Part shown: positions 7,969 through 16,385 of the stretch, piece after piece | Numbering within the stretch: position 1 is the first letter of the stretch | How the letters are laid out: each line of letters starts with the position of its first letter | Assembly: GCA_000447245.1 (NCBI GenBank) | Contig: AUYT01000001.1 | Coordinates: 228,825-292,824, forward strand | Direction of reading: 5' to 3' | DNA length: 64,000 nucleotides | Source: a candidate division Zixibacteria bacterium RBG-1 | GTDB taxonomy: Bacteria; Zixibacteria; MSB-5A5; DSPP01; RBG-1 | Notes under the pieces: model-generated | What the model saw: the letters and a program-made list of their open reading frames with translations, nothing else | What the model was told of the DNA's origin: nothing | Databases searched by the model: none | Program-made: the position numbers and the translations under genes

Positions 7969-9718
7969 TTTCTTCCTCCCTGTCTCTGACCGGCTGTTTG
8001 GCCTCCACTTTTTTTAAAGCAGTTTTTACTAGCGGCCTTAAGGTTCGGGGAGCTTTATTGATTAGCTCGTATAAAATCGTCAGGGTAACGGCATTGGGGT
8101 ATCTTTCCAGGGCTTTGATAGCCAGATGTTTCAGTTCTCTCCAATAAGATTTTTGAAACCAATTTGTTTTTCTGATTAATTTTTTCAGAAGCAGGGAACC
8201 TTCTTCCTCTCCGATGGCGGCGATGGCTTCAACGACATCCTTCTTTTCTTCCGGGCCTTTTTCTTTGAACTTTTTTTCTAAAACCATCTCCCACAAAGGA
8301 TTTACGGCATTTTTGACTTTGCCGGCTACCAGAGCCTTCAAAACCAGAGAGCGGATTTTACGTTCCGGGTCAGGTAAAATTGCGATCAGATAATCATAAG
8401 CTTGTGGGGTGCCGATTTTGGCCAGGGAAACAATCGATTCTCGACGGACCCGGCTGTCAGAATGTCTCAAAGTTCTTTTCAGATAATCACAGGCTTTGGG
8501 GGTTTTCAGATTTCCCAAAACCCACACCACGTTGCGGACCACAAACCAGCGGCTGTCAAAAATCCCGTTGGCGATTAAATCCAAGTGAGATGCTCCAAAT
8601 CCCTCCAAAACTTCACAGACCGCTTTGCGGGAGGCAAAATGATTCAATTCTCCTAAAAGATAAATCAGACTGGAAATGGCATTGGCCGGCAAGATTTCCA
8701 GATATTGTTTGATTAATTTCATATCGATATTTTTATTTTCATTCAAAAGCCGGGCTAATTTATAGATCCGCTCTTTATCCCCGGCTCTTTCCATGGCGGC
8801 TTTGAGCCGGTCCGCTTTGGTTTTGGAGGTAAGTTTTTGAGCCTGCTCTTCTTCTTTTAATTTCTTCACTAATAAACAGGCCGAGCTGATATTCCCCAGA
8901 TTGAAAAAGGAATCCAGTGCCTTTTCTAAAAGTGCTACGGTTTCATGGTATTCGTTTAACTCCTGCTCCTGAGCTAAAATTTCAAATAAAATTACAACCA
9001 CTTCATCGGCTCCGGAATAAGTGCTGTCCAATTCCAAAAGCTTGTTGATTTCATCCATTTCGTCCGGGTCGAAGGTATCCAGGTTATTAAAAATTACGCT
9101 CATTTCCGAATTGCTTAAAATATTCTGGGTTTCAGAGCTAACCTGAGAGCTGGTTTCGGCTAAGGTGATTTCCGAATAATACAGTTTCTCCAGATTTTCA
9201 GCGGCCGGGGTCTCCAAAAGTTTGGGCTGGTAGCTGTCTATGTAACTATCAACCACTAAGTAATGGATGTGTGAAAAGTCCTGTTCCCACAATAAAGTGA
9301 CCGAGTCATCTTCGCTGGAAATTCTATTCAGTCGCTTTAATATATCCAGGAAATTGTACAGCTCAACTTCGGTTAAGCCCTTGGAAAAAGCCAGCTGCCT
9401 GACCCCGTCCCGGTGCAAGACCAGGGCAATCCCTTCCTCGATACTGGGGTCTTGATAGATGACCTCCCCATCGCACACAAACTGATTTTGCTCTAAGCGC
9501 AGAATCAACTCGTCATAATGCTCCAGGAAGTTGGTGAATTTGGCAAACAGATTCTTTTTAAAATCCTGCGGAATGGGGTTATTCTGTGGATATAAATACA
9601 TAGTCTTTAAAGCCCGCACCAGAAATCCGATTAAATCGGCGGCGGCTTTAATCTTTTGGGTATCTTTATATTCCGCTTCCGGGAAATACTTGTCCGCTTG
9701 TTTTTTTACCTCTTCCAT
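7961..9718 (-). CDS. HEAT-repeat protein coupled to HD-GYP phosphodiesterase
   Basis: 585 residues, no signal peptide. The N-terminal 170 residues share the style of the downstream protein's N-terminus (YPQNNPIPQDF, LEQNQFVCDGEVIY), suggesting a common sensory or dimerisation module. Acidic linkers follow. Residues about 350-560 form HEAT repeats (WVLGNLKTPKACDYLKRTL, SLAKIGTPQAYDYLIAIL), an alpha-solenoid for protein binding. The 8-nt overlap with the HD-GYP gene indicates coupled translation. I infer a scaffold that links the phosphodiesterase to a partner; the partner is not visible here. Confidence 0.78.
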   Translation of the reverse strand: MEEVKKQADKYFPEAEYKDTQKIKAAADLIGFLVRALKTMYLYPQNNPIPQDFKKNLFAKFTNFLEHYDELILRLEQNQFVCDGEVIYQDPSIEEGIALVLHRDGVRQLAFSKGLTEVELYNFLDILKRLNRISSEDDSVTLLWEQDFSHIHYLVVDSYIDSYQPKLLETPAAENLEKLYYSEITLAETSSQVSSETQNILSNSEMSVIFNNLDTFDPDEMDEINKLLELDSTYSGADEVVVILFEILAQEQELNEYHETVALLEKALDSFFNLGNISSACLLVKKLKEEEQAQKLTSKTKADRLKAAMERAGDKERIYKLARLLNENKNIDMKLIKQYLEILPANAISSLIYLLGELNHFASRKAVCEVLEGFGASHLDLIANGIFDSRWFVVRNVVWVLGNLKTPKACDYLKRTLRHSDSRVRRESIVSLAKIGTPQAYDYLIAILPDPERKIRSLVLKALVAGKVKNAVNPLWEMVLEKKFKEKGPEEKKDVVEAIAAIGEEEGSLLLKKLIRKTNWFQKSYWRELKHLAIKALERYPNAVTLTILYELINKAPRTLRPLVKTALKKVEAKQPVRDREEEIG

Positions 9719-9779
9719 ATACTTTTAGCTTTCTTAATATTATCGACAGAAATTGAAGAGGGTTAAGGGATTAGGGGGG

Positions 9780-9818
9780 GCTTTCCCTCTCCTCTAAGGG
9801 AAGGGAAAGTGAGGGTCA
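9780..9818 (+). repeat. dispersed intergenic repeat, CCCTCTCC/GGGAGGG type (family B)
   Basis: A CCCTCTCCTCTAAGGGAAGG hairpin followed by a purine tract ending in GGGTCAG. The same layout recurs at about a dozen intergenic sites in the window in both orientations, for example 13356, 16016, 17031, 21043, 41340, 46788, 57811 and inside the dockerin gene at 61359. Confidence 0.7.
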
Positions 9819-9879
9819 GTTGTCCTTAATAAAATCGCAGGGGAGGATAAGAAGGGGTCAGAGATTTAATTTCTTAAAG

Positions 9880-10218
9880 TCAAATCTCCCCTAAAATCTG
9901 AAAAGCAATCTCTTCGGCTTTGGCTCTTAACTTCTGCGGCACCCAGATAACTACTTTTAAAGTTGTGGCTGTGCCCAAAGTACCCAGCATAAGGCCGGCA
10001 TCTTCGGCTTGAATCAAGCAGGGAATACTCTGTTTTTTCAGGGCTTCCTGCAGCATTTCGGCATATAGGCGGGAAGGAACTCTCCGGAGCTGGACATAAT
10101 TGATAGGTTCTTCAGTTTCTTCCTGGCTGGTCAATTCCGCCACCAAAGCTTCCCCGCAGTCCGGGCAGAATTTCACTTCCGGTTTGTATTCAAATTTGCA
10201 GTTAGGGCAAAAAGGCAT
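9880..10218 (-). CDS. zinc-ribbon protein with DUF2007-like signal-transducing domain
   Basis: 112 residues. It opens with a zinc ribbon (FCPNCKFEYKPEVKFCPDCG) of two CxxC pairs. A domain resembling DUF2007 ('putative signal transducing protein') follows, recognisable from LRRVPSRLYAEMLQEALKKQ, IPCLIQAEDAG and VIWVPQKLRAKAEEI. The family is widespread and biochemically uncharacterised. It stands alone on the minus strand upstream of the HEAT/HD-GYP pair. Confidence 0.78.
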   Translation of the reverse strand: MPFCPNCKFEYKPEVKFCPDCGEALVAELTSQEETEEPINYVQLRRVPSRLYAEMLQEALKKQSIPCLIQAEDAGLMLGTLGTATTLKVVIWVPQKLRAKAEEIAFQILGEI

Positions 10219-10289
10219 TGTTACCTTACATTCCTAAGGAAAATGAGCTTTAACTGTTGTGTCAGGAGCTACTCCTGACACATATAATC

Positions 10290-11207
10290 CTATTTTTTCA
10301 AAGCTCTTCTCACAAATCCATCCGACTTTGCCAATCTTCTCTGGGCTTCTTTTTTATCCGCTTTGGCCAATATCATAACTAAAGCAGTCTTCACACTTCC
10401 GTCCGCTTTCTTAAGATACTCGGAAGCGGTCCTATAATCAACTCCGGTGACTATCATTATGGTCCTTTTGCTTCTTTCCACCAATTTCTGGCTGGTGGCT
10501 TTCAAATCCACCATCATGTTCTGATAAACTTTGCCTAACTTTATCATAGCGGTAGTGGATAACATATTCAAAACCAGCTTTTGGGCCGTTCCGGCTTTCA
10601 TCCTAGTTGACCCCATTATCACTTCCGGCCCGACTATGAGGGGAATTTCAACATCCACTTTAATTTTGATGGGAGAGGTCAGATGGGGATTGCAATAGAT
10701 GAAAATGGTCTTGCAGCCGATTTTTTTAGCATGCTTTAAACCTCCCAAGACATAGGGAGTTCTGCGAGAGGCAGCAATTCCTACAAGAATATCCTTTTTG
10801 TTTAATTTTACTTTGGCTAAATCCTTGCCAGCGGCATTGAAATTATCCTCGACTCCTTCTTTGGATCGAATTAAAGTCTTGTATCCCCCGGCAATTATTC
10901 CTCTAATCATTTTGGGGTCAGTCCCGAAAGTCGGAGGACATTCAGCCGCATCCAAAACCCCCAGGCGACCGGAAGTCCCGGCACCGATATAAAATAATCT
11001 ACCACCAGCTCGGAAAGTTTTTACCAACAATTCAACCGCCTTGGCTATTCGGGGAATCTGCTTTTCTACAATTTGAGGAACAGTTTTGTCTTCCGAGTTG
11101 ATTAATTTTAAGATATCAGCGGTGGAAAGGGAGTCGATTCTGGAAGTTTTGGGATTGCGGCTTTCGGTGATTAAGCTTTTTATCTGGTCAAAAATTTTTT
11201 TGCTCAA
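10290..11207 (-). CDS. murQ: N-acetylmuramic acid 6-phosphate etherase
   Basis: 305 residues, the usual length. Cleaves the lactyl ether of MurNAc-6-phosphate to give GlcNAc-6-phosphate in cell-wall recycling. The SIS domain is clear: LFYIGAGTSGRLGVLDAAECPPTFG near residue 65, GIAASRRTPYVLGGL, and the family block GPEVIMGSTRMKAGTAQK near residue 195. A C-terminal helical region closes the protein. No recycling partner (nagA, murK, anmK) lies nearby in the window. The start MSKKIFDQI is the first ATG in frame. Confidence 0.95.
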   Translation of the reverse strand: MSKKIFDQIKSLITESRNPKTSRIDSLSTADILKLINSEDKTVPQIVEKQIPRIAKAVELLVKTFRAGGRLFYIGAGTSGRLGVLDAAECPPTFGTDPKMIRGIIAGGYKTLIRSKEGVEDNFNAAGKDLAKVKLNKKDILVGIAASRRTPYVLGGLKHAKKIGCKTIFIYCNPHLTSPIKIKVDVEIPLIVGPEVIMGSTRMKAGTAQKLVLNMLSTTAMIKLGKVYQNMMVDLKATSQKLVERSKRTIMIVTGVDYRTASEYLKKADGSVKTALVMILAKADKKEAQRRLAKSDGFVRRALKK

Positions 11208-11311
11208 AATTGTTTCCTCTGGTCTGACAGAATTTCGGTAAGTAGTCTTGATTTGTCAAGAATTATAATTCCCTCAAGGAATGGGTTAGTGCAATTGACT
11301 TCCGACCCAAA

Positions 11312-11342
11312 CAAAAAAGTCGAGGTCTTTTGACCTCGACTT
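11312..11342 (-). terminator. rho-independent terminator of the LVIVD lipoprotein gene
   Basis: An 11-bp perfect stem (AAGTCGAGGTC and its complement) closed by a TTTT/AAAA loop, followed on the minus strand by a run of six T. It lies 20 nt beyond the stop of the gene ending at 11362. Confidence 0.85.
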
Positions 11343-11361
11343 ATCCCATTCATTCTAAAAT

Positions 11362-12621
11362 TTAAGGATTATATCTGAAAACCAAAAGCCCGGAATTGGA
11401 AGCTACATAAATAAATCCGTTGGAATAAAAAACATTATTATGGGCATTGCCGGTGGTTTTGAAGCTGGCCTGCTGTGAGACTGCTGCCGGGACTGTCACA
11501 TCTAAAATCAAAAGCCCTTCATCACCGTAAGCCACATAGACGGTGGTGCCGTTGACAAAAATCCCGTTAGCCAGACCGGTGCCCAAATCGTAAGCCCCAG
11601 CCTGTGAAGGGGTGGAGGGGATTAAAACATCTATGATGAAAATTCCGGAACCTTTGGCAGCTATGTAAGCATAACTATTTAAAATAGAGGACCTGAAATA
11701 AATATCTCCCCCGGTGGAATAGGAGCCCACCTGCGAAACTGTGTCCGGGTTGGAGACATCCAAAATTCTCAAACCGGAACCTCCATCCGTGACATAAGCC
11801 AGACTTCCCACGACCTGGACTCCAAAGGCGCTGCTTGCCAGAGCGTAACCGGAAACAAAGGTGGGAGTATCCGGATTAGCCACGTTGATGACATACATTC
11901 CGTCCCCTTGAGCCGCTACATAGGCATAGCTGCCGGAAACAAATATATCGTGGGCATTCCCTGGAGGGGTATTCTGTCCTATCAAAAACGGGCTGGCCGG
12001 ATTGGAGACATCCAGAACTTTCATCCCGTTATTTCCATCAGCTAAGTATAGGTAATTGCCGGATTTAAAAACACCGTTGGTAAAAGTCCCAGTGTTGAAA
12101 ACGCCGACTGCAGTAGGGCTGGCCGGATTTGTGATATTGAAAATCTGCACTCCGTTCCCCTGTTCAGCCACATAGGCGTAATTGCCTGAGACAAAAAGAG
12201 AATAAGCGGAAGTAGGGGTAGCCGCCTGCCCGATGAATAAAAGACCGGTATCCAGTACAACTAAAACCGTGATTGTCTGCGTGGAATCAAAATTTCCGGC
12301 CGCATCATAGGCAATGGCGAAAATGCTGTGATAGCTTGAGTCCTGATAAATCAAAGTCGACCAGTTGAAGCCAAAGGGGGAAGAATTGTCGGTGAAAAGA
12401 AGCTGACTGTCAATGTAAAATTCCACCCTGCTGACCCCTTTATCGTCGGTGGCTGAAACCGAAATCAGAACCGTATCCTGCACCATAGCCGAATCAGCCG
12501 GGGCTGTTAAATTGGCTACCGGAGGCATAGTATCCGGAGAGGTGGGTATTCTGCTACAGCTATAAAATATCAGACATCCCAAGATAAATGCCAAACCTAT
12601 TAAGCCGATTTTTTTGAACAT
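11362..12621 (-). CDS. LVIVD-repeat surface lipoprotein with Ig-like domain
   Basis: 419 residues. A lipoprotein signal (MFKKIGLIGLAFILGCLIFYSCS) is followed by an Ig-like module, residues about 35-120 (PPVANLTAPADSAMVQDTVLISVSATDDKGV), of the kind found in bacterial surface proteins. The rest is six or seven repeats of the LVIVD type (YAYVAEQGNGVQIFNITNPASPTAVG), predicted to form a beta-propeller. It is probably exposed on the outer membrane for adhesion or substrate binding; ligand unknown. Its terminator is at 11312-11342. Confidence 0.85.
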   Translation of the reverse strand: MFKKIGLIGLAFILGCLIFYSCSRIPTSPDTMPPVANLTAPADSAMVQDTVLISVSATDDKGVSRVEFYIDSQLLFTDNSSPFGFNWSTLIYQDSSYHSIFAIAYDAAGNFDSTQTITVLVVLDTGLLFIGQAATPTSAYSLFVSGNYAYVAEQGNGVQIFNITNPASPTAVGVFNTGTFTNGVFKSGNYLYLADGNNGMKVLDVSNPASPFLIGQNTPPGNAHDIFVSGSYAYVAAQGDGMYVINVANPDTPTFVSGYALASSAFGVQVVGSLAYVTDGGSGLRILDVSNPDTVSQVGSYSTGGDIYFRSSILNSYAYIAAKGSGIFIIDVLIPSTPSQAGAYDLGTGLANGIFVNGTTVYVAYGDEGLLILDVTVPAAVSQQASFKTTGNAHNNVFYSNGFIYVASNSGLLVFRYNP

Positions 12622-12797
12622 AATTTCTTCGTTTCTTTATATCATCGGCAAAATTCCCATTTAATTCATTCCAATCTAACTTTTAATCTATCAATATATT
12701 ATACGCATCCGAATCCCTCAAATCTGTCGTAAGTCATTCATCTTTTTTTGCTGTACATGTATTTCATGACTTTCGTATTTTCGTGTTTCAGTCCTTG

Positions 12798-12827
12798 TTG
12801 ACAAAACCAAAAAGTTGCGTATCATAT
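12798..12827 (+). promoter_or_regulatory. sigma70-type promoter for the rhodanese gene
   Basis: TTGACA at 12798-12803 and TCATAT at 12822-12827, separated by 18 nt. The predicted transcript start falls within a base or two of the ATG at 12835 and no Shine-Dalgarno sequence is visible, so the mRNA may be leaderless. Confidence 0.55.
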
Positions 12828-12834
12828 ACCAATA

Positions 12835-13350
12835 ATGAGCAATTTTTCCCAAAAAATCAAACCGGCTTTAATCATTATCCTGGTAGCGGCTGTCATCGGA
12901 ATTTTATACAACCTGGTTTCCCCCAAGGGGATTGGCTTAGTAGGAAGCTGGTCCCAGCAGATTCTGGAAGGGAATATTATAGTCCCTCCTTCTTATGACA
13001 AAACCTCCGATTCTCCCCCTATTTCTTTGGCAGATGCCATGAGTTTATATAATTCACCTAATATTATTTTCATTGATGCCAGAACTAAAGAAGATTATCT
13101 CAAAGGGCATATCAAAGGGGCTTTAAATTTATACATGGAGGAATATGACACCTGGGCCCCCAAGGTTTTACCCAACGTTCCTAAAGAAGCCACTATAGTT
13201 ACCTACTGCGGAGCGGATGAATGCGAACTATCTTTATTTTTGGCCCGCAATATGAACGTGGATGGTTACAAAAATTTGAAAATCTTTTTCGGCGGCTGGG
13301 AAGAATGGGTCAAGGCCGGTCTTCCGACTTCGACCGGTGAAAATCCCTAG
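12835..13350 (+). CDS. membrane-anchored rhodanese-like protein
   Basis: 171 residues. A single transmembrane segment (ALIIILVAAVIGILYNLV) at residues 10-28 anchors an extracytoplasmic rhodanese domain: SLADAMSLYNSPNIIFIDARTKEDYLKGHIKGALN, then the active-site loop VTYCGADECELS with a candidate catalytic cysteine. Likely sulfur transfer or a redox role at the membrane. It is followed by a DoxX/MauE-like membrane protein, a pairing common in quinone or thiol redox modules, so the two may cooperate. Confidence 0.85.
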   Translation: MSNFSQKIKPALIIILVAAVIGILYNLVSPKGIGLVGSWSQQILEGNIIVPPSYDKTSDSPPISLADAMSLYNSPNIIFIDARTKEDYLKGHIKGALNLYMEEYDTWAPKVLPNVPKEATIVTYCGADECELSLFLARNMNVDGYKNLKIFFGGWEEWVKAGLPTSTGENP

Positions 13351-13355
13351 GTAAT

Positions 13356-13397
13356 TCTTACCCCTCTCCTTGTAGGAGAGGGTAGGGGTGAGGTCAG
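13356..13397 (+). repeat. family B intergenic repeat between rhodanese and DoxX-like genes
   Basis: CCCTCTCCTTGTAGGAGAGGG hairpin with a TAGGGGTGAGGTCAG tail, the same form as at 9780 and elsewhere. A further short palindrome (TCCCGATTTATCGGGA) lies at about 13408-13423. Confidence 0.7.
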
Positions 13398-13447
13398 TTT
13401 GTAGCGTCCCGATTTATCGGGATGTATCTTTTAAGGTAGAAAAAAGG

Positions 13448-13915
13448 ATGAAGTTTTTAAAAAATATTCTACTATCCAAACATCTGGCTTTATTATTCCG
13501 CCTGTTTTTGGGGATTCTTTTTATCTATGCTTCGGTGGATAAAATCCTGCACCCGGCAGCCTTCGCCAAAATAGTTTATAATTTTCATATCTTGCCCGGG
13601 TTTTTAATCAACCTTTTTGCCATAATACTACCCTGGGTAGAATTTTTGCTGGGAGTATTTCTGGTTTTGGGAATTGCCTTAGATTCAGTGGCGCTTTTGG
13701 CTTCAACTTTATTGGGAGTTTTTATCATAGCTTTGGGGGTCAATCTAATCCGGGGGCTGGATATCAACTGCGGCTGTTTTTCCACCGCCCCAGCCACCAA
13801 ATCCAGTGTGTCCAAACGGCTTATAGAAGATGTTATCTTCTTGGCTATGAGTCTGCAGGTCTGGAAGTGCCACCAAGGGTTTCTGACTCTTAAAAATCTC
13901 TTCTACAAACCTTAA
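13448..13915 (+). CDS. DoxX/MauE-like membrane protein
   Basis: 155 residues from the ATG at 13448; an upstream in-frame start at 13388 would add residues encoded by repeat DNA and is rejected. Four transmembrane helices are evident: LALLFRLFLGILFIYASVDKI, NLFAIILPWVEFLLGVFLVLG, a LLASTLLGVFIIALGVNLI helix and a C-terminal one. A CGCF pair (LDINCGCFS) sits after the third helix, as in MauE/DoxX-related proteins that support disulfide or quinone redox chemistry. Likely acts with the upstream membrane rhodanese. Confidence 0.8.
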   Translation: MKFLKNILLSKHLALLFRLFLGILFIYASVDKILHPAAFAKIVYNFHILPGFLINLFAIILPWVEFLLGVFLVLGIALDSVALLASTLLGVFIIALGVNLIRGLDINCGCFSTAPATKSSVSKRLIEDVIFLAMSLQVWKCHQGFLTLKNLFYKP

Positions 13916-14018
13916 TTTTGTTTTCTTTGAGGTAGATTAGGTCCGCTTTTATTTCATACTTCATATAATTCCTCTTTAATTTTGAGAGTGAAAAAAATAA
14001 GTCCAGGATATTTTCTTA

Positions 14019-14047
14019 TTGACTTGACTTTGACTTCTGACTATAAT
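14019..14047 (+). promoter_or_regulatory. strong sigma70-type promoter upstream of the fibre/dockerin pair
   Basis: TTGACT at 14019-14024 and a perfect TATAAT at 14042-14047 with an optimal 17-nt spacer. The leader carries a GC-rich stem (CCCGCC/GGCGGG, about 14092-14113) and an AAAGGAG ribosome-binding site before the ATG at 14132. Confidence 0.75.
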
Positions 14048-14131
14048 GCTTGTAAACAAATTTGGGTAAAGTTTAAAACTTACTTCAAACCGCCCGCCCT
14101 AATTTTTGGCGGGTAAAAGAAAGGAGCTACA

Positions 14132-15376
14132 ATGCAACATATTTTTCTAAAGGGAATGGTCACGGTTTTGCTGTTATTACTTGTGACGTTTCTGGCTTTG
14201 GGACAGGTCTCTGTCCCCAATCAGATTACTTTTCAGGGTCGGTTGACGGATGCTTCCAGTAATCCGGTGGCTGATGGTTCTCACACGGTCAACTTTACTT
14301 TATGGACTCTATCTGTTGGAGGAAGCAATGTCTGGACCGAAAACACTTCTCAAACCACTTCGGGAGGTCTTTTTACTCATAATCTGGGGTCGATTACAGC
14401 TTTTGGAGCCGCTCTTTTTGAAAACAATGACTCTCTTTATTTACAAATCCAAGCCGACGGACAAACTATTTCACCTCGAATCCGGTTAACCAGCAATCCT
14501 TATACCCGACTGGCTAATAATATAGAGACTTATGGTTCAGATGGCGAACCCAATATTCAGACCGGTGGAGTCAGTTACGGAGAGATCTGGTTGCGTGACT
14601 CGGACGCTTCTAACTTCTTAGGTGTCAACCTGGGGGCGTACTCAAATGGTGGAGCTTTGGATTTGCACGATAATGTGGGAACAACAGTGATCAGCTTGGA
14701 CGCCGGTGTTACCGGAGATGCCTCGGCTGTGCTTCTCAGTAATGCCGTCAATTCCCTAGAAATGTCAAATGAGCCGGGAATTGCTCATAGTTTTAACACT
14801 GGTATTGTTAGTCTTACGACCACCACTATTTCCACCGACACTGTAACCCTTACTGTTCCAACCTCTGGTTACGTTGTAGTCACGGCCCATGCTTTTTTCA
14901 CAATTAATCATACCGCTGGCACCAGTGATATCCCTAGAGCTTACATAAATACTTCTCCAGGAGTCGGGGACTTCGACAATTTTGCCATAGAAGAATATCA
15001 TTCTTCTTTGCCGACCGCTTTTGACCAAGAGAAGACCATTTCTCTCACTAAAGTTACATCGGTTTCTGCTGGTGCAAATACCTATTATTTGAATGCCGAT
15101 GTTTTTTCTGGTTCTGCAGTTATAGAAAGACGACACTTGACCGCCCAATTCTTCCCCACTTCTTATGGCACAGTCGATAACACTCTGGCCTCGACCTCTA
15201 AATCAAAAGATCAAGCTGGAAGAGATTTAATCTCCGAAGTTCAGAGCATCACTGTCCAAGAGCACAACGCCCGTCTGGAAGCCGAAGTAGCCAAAGTGAA
15301 AGCGGAATTGGAAGCCCGCTTACAGAAATTGGAACAGCAACTAAACAAAAACAAACAAGCCGGAGTGGAGGAGTAG
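14132..15376 (+). CDS. secreted 'NFQG/TFQGRL' surface fibre-like protein
   Basis: 414 residues. The signal peptide MQHIFLKGMVTVLLLLLVTFLALGQ is followed by VPNQITFQGRLTDASSNPVADG, an N-terminal module frequent in large secreted proteins of candidate phyla. A beta-rich middle follows, then a C-terminal coiled coil (residues about 365-410, ARLEAEVAKVKAELEARLQKLEQQL) suited to oligomerisation. Likely a cell-surface or fibre protein. The next gene encodes a dockerin-type protein 39 nt downstream, and a paralogous gene pair sits at 60199-61923, so the two products probably function together. Confidence 0.75.
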   Translation: MQHIFLKGMVTVLLLLLVTFLALGQVSVPNQITFQGRLTDASSNPVADGSHTVNFTLWTLSVGGSNVWTENTSQTTSGGLFTHNLGSITAFGAALFENNDSLYLQIQADGQTISPRIRLTSNPYTRLANNIETYGSDGEPNIQTGGVSYGEIWLRDSDASNFLGVNLGAYSNGGALDLHDNVGTTVISLDAGVTGDASAVLLSNAVNSLEMSNEPGIAHSFNTGIVSLTTTTISTDTVTLTVPTSGYVVVTAHAFFTINHTAGTSDIPRAYINTSPGVGDFDNFAIEEYHSSLPTAFDQEKTISLTKVTSVSAGANTYYLNADVFSGSAVIERRHLTAQFFPTSYGTVDNTLASTSKSKDQAGRDLISEVQSITVQEHNARLEAEVAKVKAELEARLQKLEQQLNKNKQAGVEE

Positions 15377-15415
15377 ACCTTGTTTATCAAAAATTCCTAT
15401 GTTAGGAGGAAAACT

Positions 15416-15961
15416 ATGAAACACATAAGCATTCTAACACTGGCACTCTTGGTGTTAGTTTTAGGTTTTTCTCCCGCTTTAGCAGAAAAATCTAAAAATA
15501 TAAAAACCCCTGAAACCGACATCCAAGCGCAAAAAGATAATGCTGAAACCAAAACTGCTTCCCCGACTGGTGCTCCCATTAATCTGGATTGGTATTCCAT
15601 CAATTCCGGTGGAGCCAGCTACGGAACTTCCGGCAGTTTGAGATTGGGATATTCTATCGGACAGTCGGTAGCCGGGGCCGGTTCTTCCGGCTCTTTGAAA
15701 ATGGGGGCTGGTTTCTGGTATGGTAAGGGAATCGATTGCACTGCTAAAGCCGGAGATGTCACCGGAGATGGCAATATTCTTTTGCCGGATATTATAGCTC
15801 TAATAAACCACGTTTTCAAATCCGGAGCAGCCCCAAACCTTCGTTGCCGAGGTGATGCCACTGGAGACGGCAACCTTTTGCTTACTGATATTGTTTACTT
15901 GATCAACTTAGTATTTAAATCTGGTCTGGCACCAGTAAAGACCGGGGTCTGCTGTCTGTAA
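15416..15961 (+). CDS. secreted protein with paired dockerin-type calcium repeats
   Basis: 181 residues from the ATG at 15416, which has an excellent AGGAGG; the longer reading from 15380 lacks one. After a signal peptide ending SPALA, a linker leads to a GQSVAG...MGAGFWYG module, residues about 60-105. Two dockerin-type Ca-binding repeats follow (GDVTGDGNILLPDIIALINHVFKSG and GDATGDGNLLLTDIVYLINLVFKSG). The C-terminus is KTGVCCL. Closely related in layout to the protein at 61312-61923. Dockerins bind cohesins in cellulosomes, but isolated dockerins in non-cellulolytic bacteria have unknown partners. Confidence 0.85.
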   Translation: MKHISILTLALLVLVLGFSPALAEKSKNIKTPETDIQAQKDNAETKTASPTGAPINLDWYSINSGGASYGTSGSLRLGYSIGQSVAGAGSSGSLKMGAGFWYGKGIDCTAKAGDVTGDGNILLPDIIALINHVFKSGAAPNLRCRGDATGDGNLLLTDIVYLINLVFKSGLAPVKTGVCCL

Positions 15962-15984
15962 TATCTGGTGAAAGAAACTCGTAG

Positions 15985-16016
15985 GGGCGGAGTTTATCTC
16001 CGCCCTAATTTTTCTT
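15985..16016 (+). terminator. terminator of the fibre/dockerin operon, built from a family C palindrome
   Basis: An 8-bp stem GGGCGGAG/CTCCGCCC with a 5-nt loop, then TAATTTTTCTT. It lies 23 nt after the dockerin stop. The same GGGCGGA/TCCGCCC palindrome recurs at 17076, 21083 and 23824, so a dispersed repeat seems to serve as terminator here. Confidence 0.7.
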
Positions 16017-16263
16017 ACCCTCTCCTCTTAGGGGAGGGCTGGGGAGAGGTTAGAAACTCCTCAAAAATGTCATCTTGAACGCAGTGAAGGATCTCGTAGT
16101 TTAAAAGTGACAGTGGGATTCTTCGCTTCGTTTATCCTGAGCGTGTCGAAGGGCTCAGAATGACGAGGGTCGTGTGGGGGCAGATTCACATCCGCCCAAA
16201 ATTTCCTATTAAATACAAACAGTAAGTAATCTATCCCTACTGGACGGCATTACCATAAATAAG
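16017..16263. repeat. gene-free stretch of stacked dispersed repeats
   Basis: Contains a family B element (about 16017-16052), then a family A element (about 16070-16165; the text GGATTCTTCGCTTCG...GTCGAAGGGCTCAGAATGAC) and a half family C palindrome (16175-16195). From about 16186 it runs into the 112-nt block shared with the second copy at 17086. No open reading frame of note was seen. Confidence 0.65.
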
Positions 16264-16264
16264 C

Positions 16265-16295
16265 AAGCCACCCGCATCTTATGCAAAGGTGGCTT
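16265..16295 (-). terminator. conserved hairpin 3' of the first 95-codon gene
   Basis: AAGCCACC/GGTGGCTT outer stem of 8 bp with an inner GCAT/ATGC stem. On the minus strand it lies about 90 nt beyond the gene stop. The hairpin and about 80 nt of flank are nearly identical in the second copy (17165-17195). It lacks a strong T-tract, so it may be a structured RNA or processing element rather than a simple terminator. Confidence 0.5.
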
Positions 16296-16337
16296 AAAAT
16301 TTTAAGTTCCAGCGTACGAGCCAGCAATTATTGCTTT

Positions 16338-16385
16338 GGTTACGCCATACGGCATCCCAAATGGGACACCATGGCATTAGCCCTT
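16338..16385. mobile_element. 48-bp family D element inserted at the 3' end of the first gene copy
   Basis: Starts GGTTACGCCATACGGCATCC and holds GCCAT...ATGGC and TCCCAAATGGGA inverted repeats. The parallel copy at 17221-17245 lacks exactly these 48 bp, while flanks align on both sides, with CTT at each border. This is a filled/empty site pair. Related sequences: 16816-16920, 27478-27561, 33483-33547 and 44295-44378. Confidence 0.65.

Noticed and set aside
15397-15603. 68-residue minus-strand frame opposite the dockerin gene
   Set aside because: Antisense shadow of a gene with a signal peptide, ribosome-binding site and dockerin repeats.
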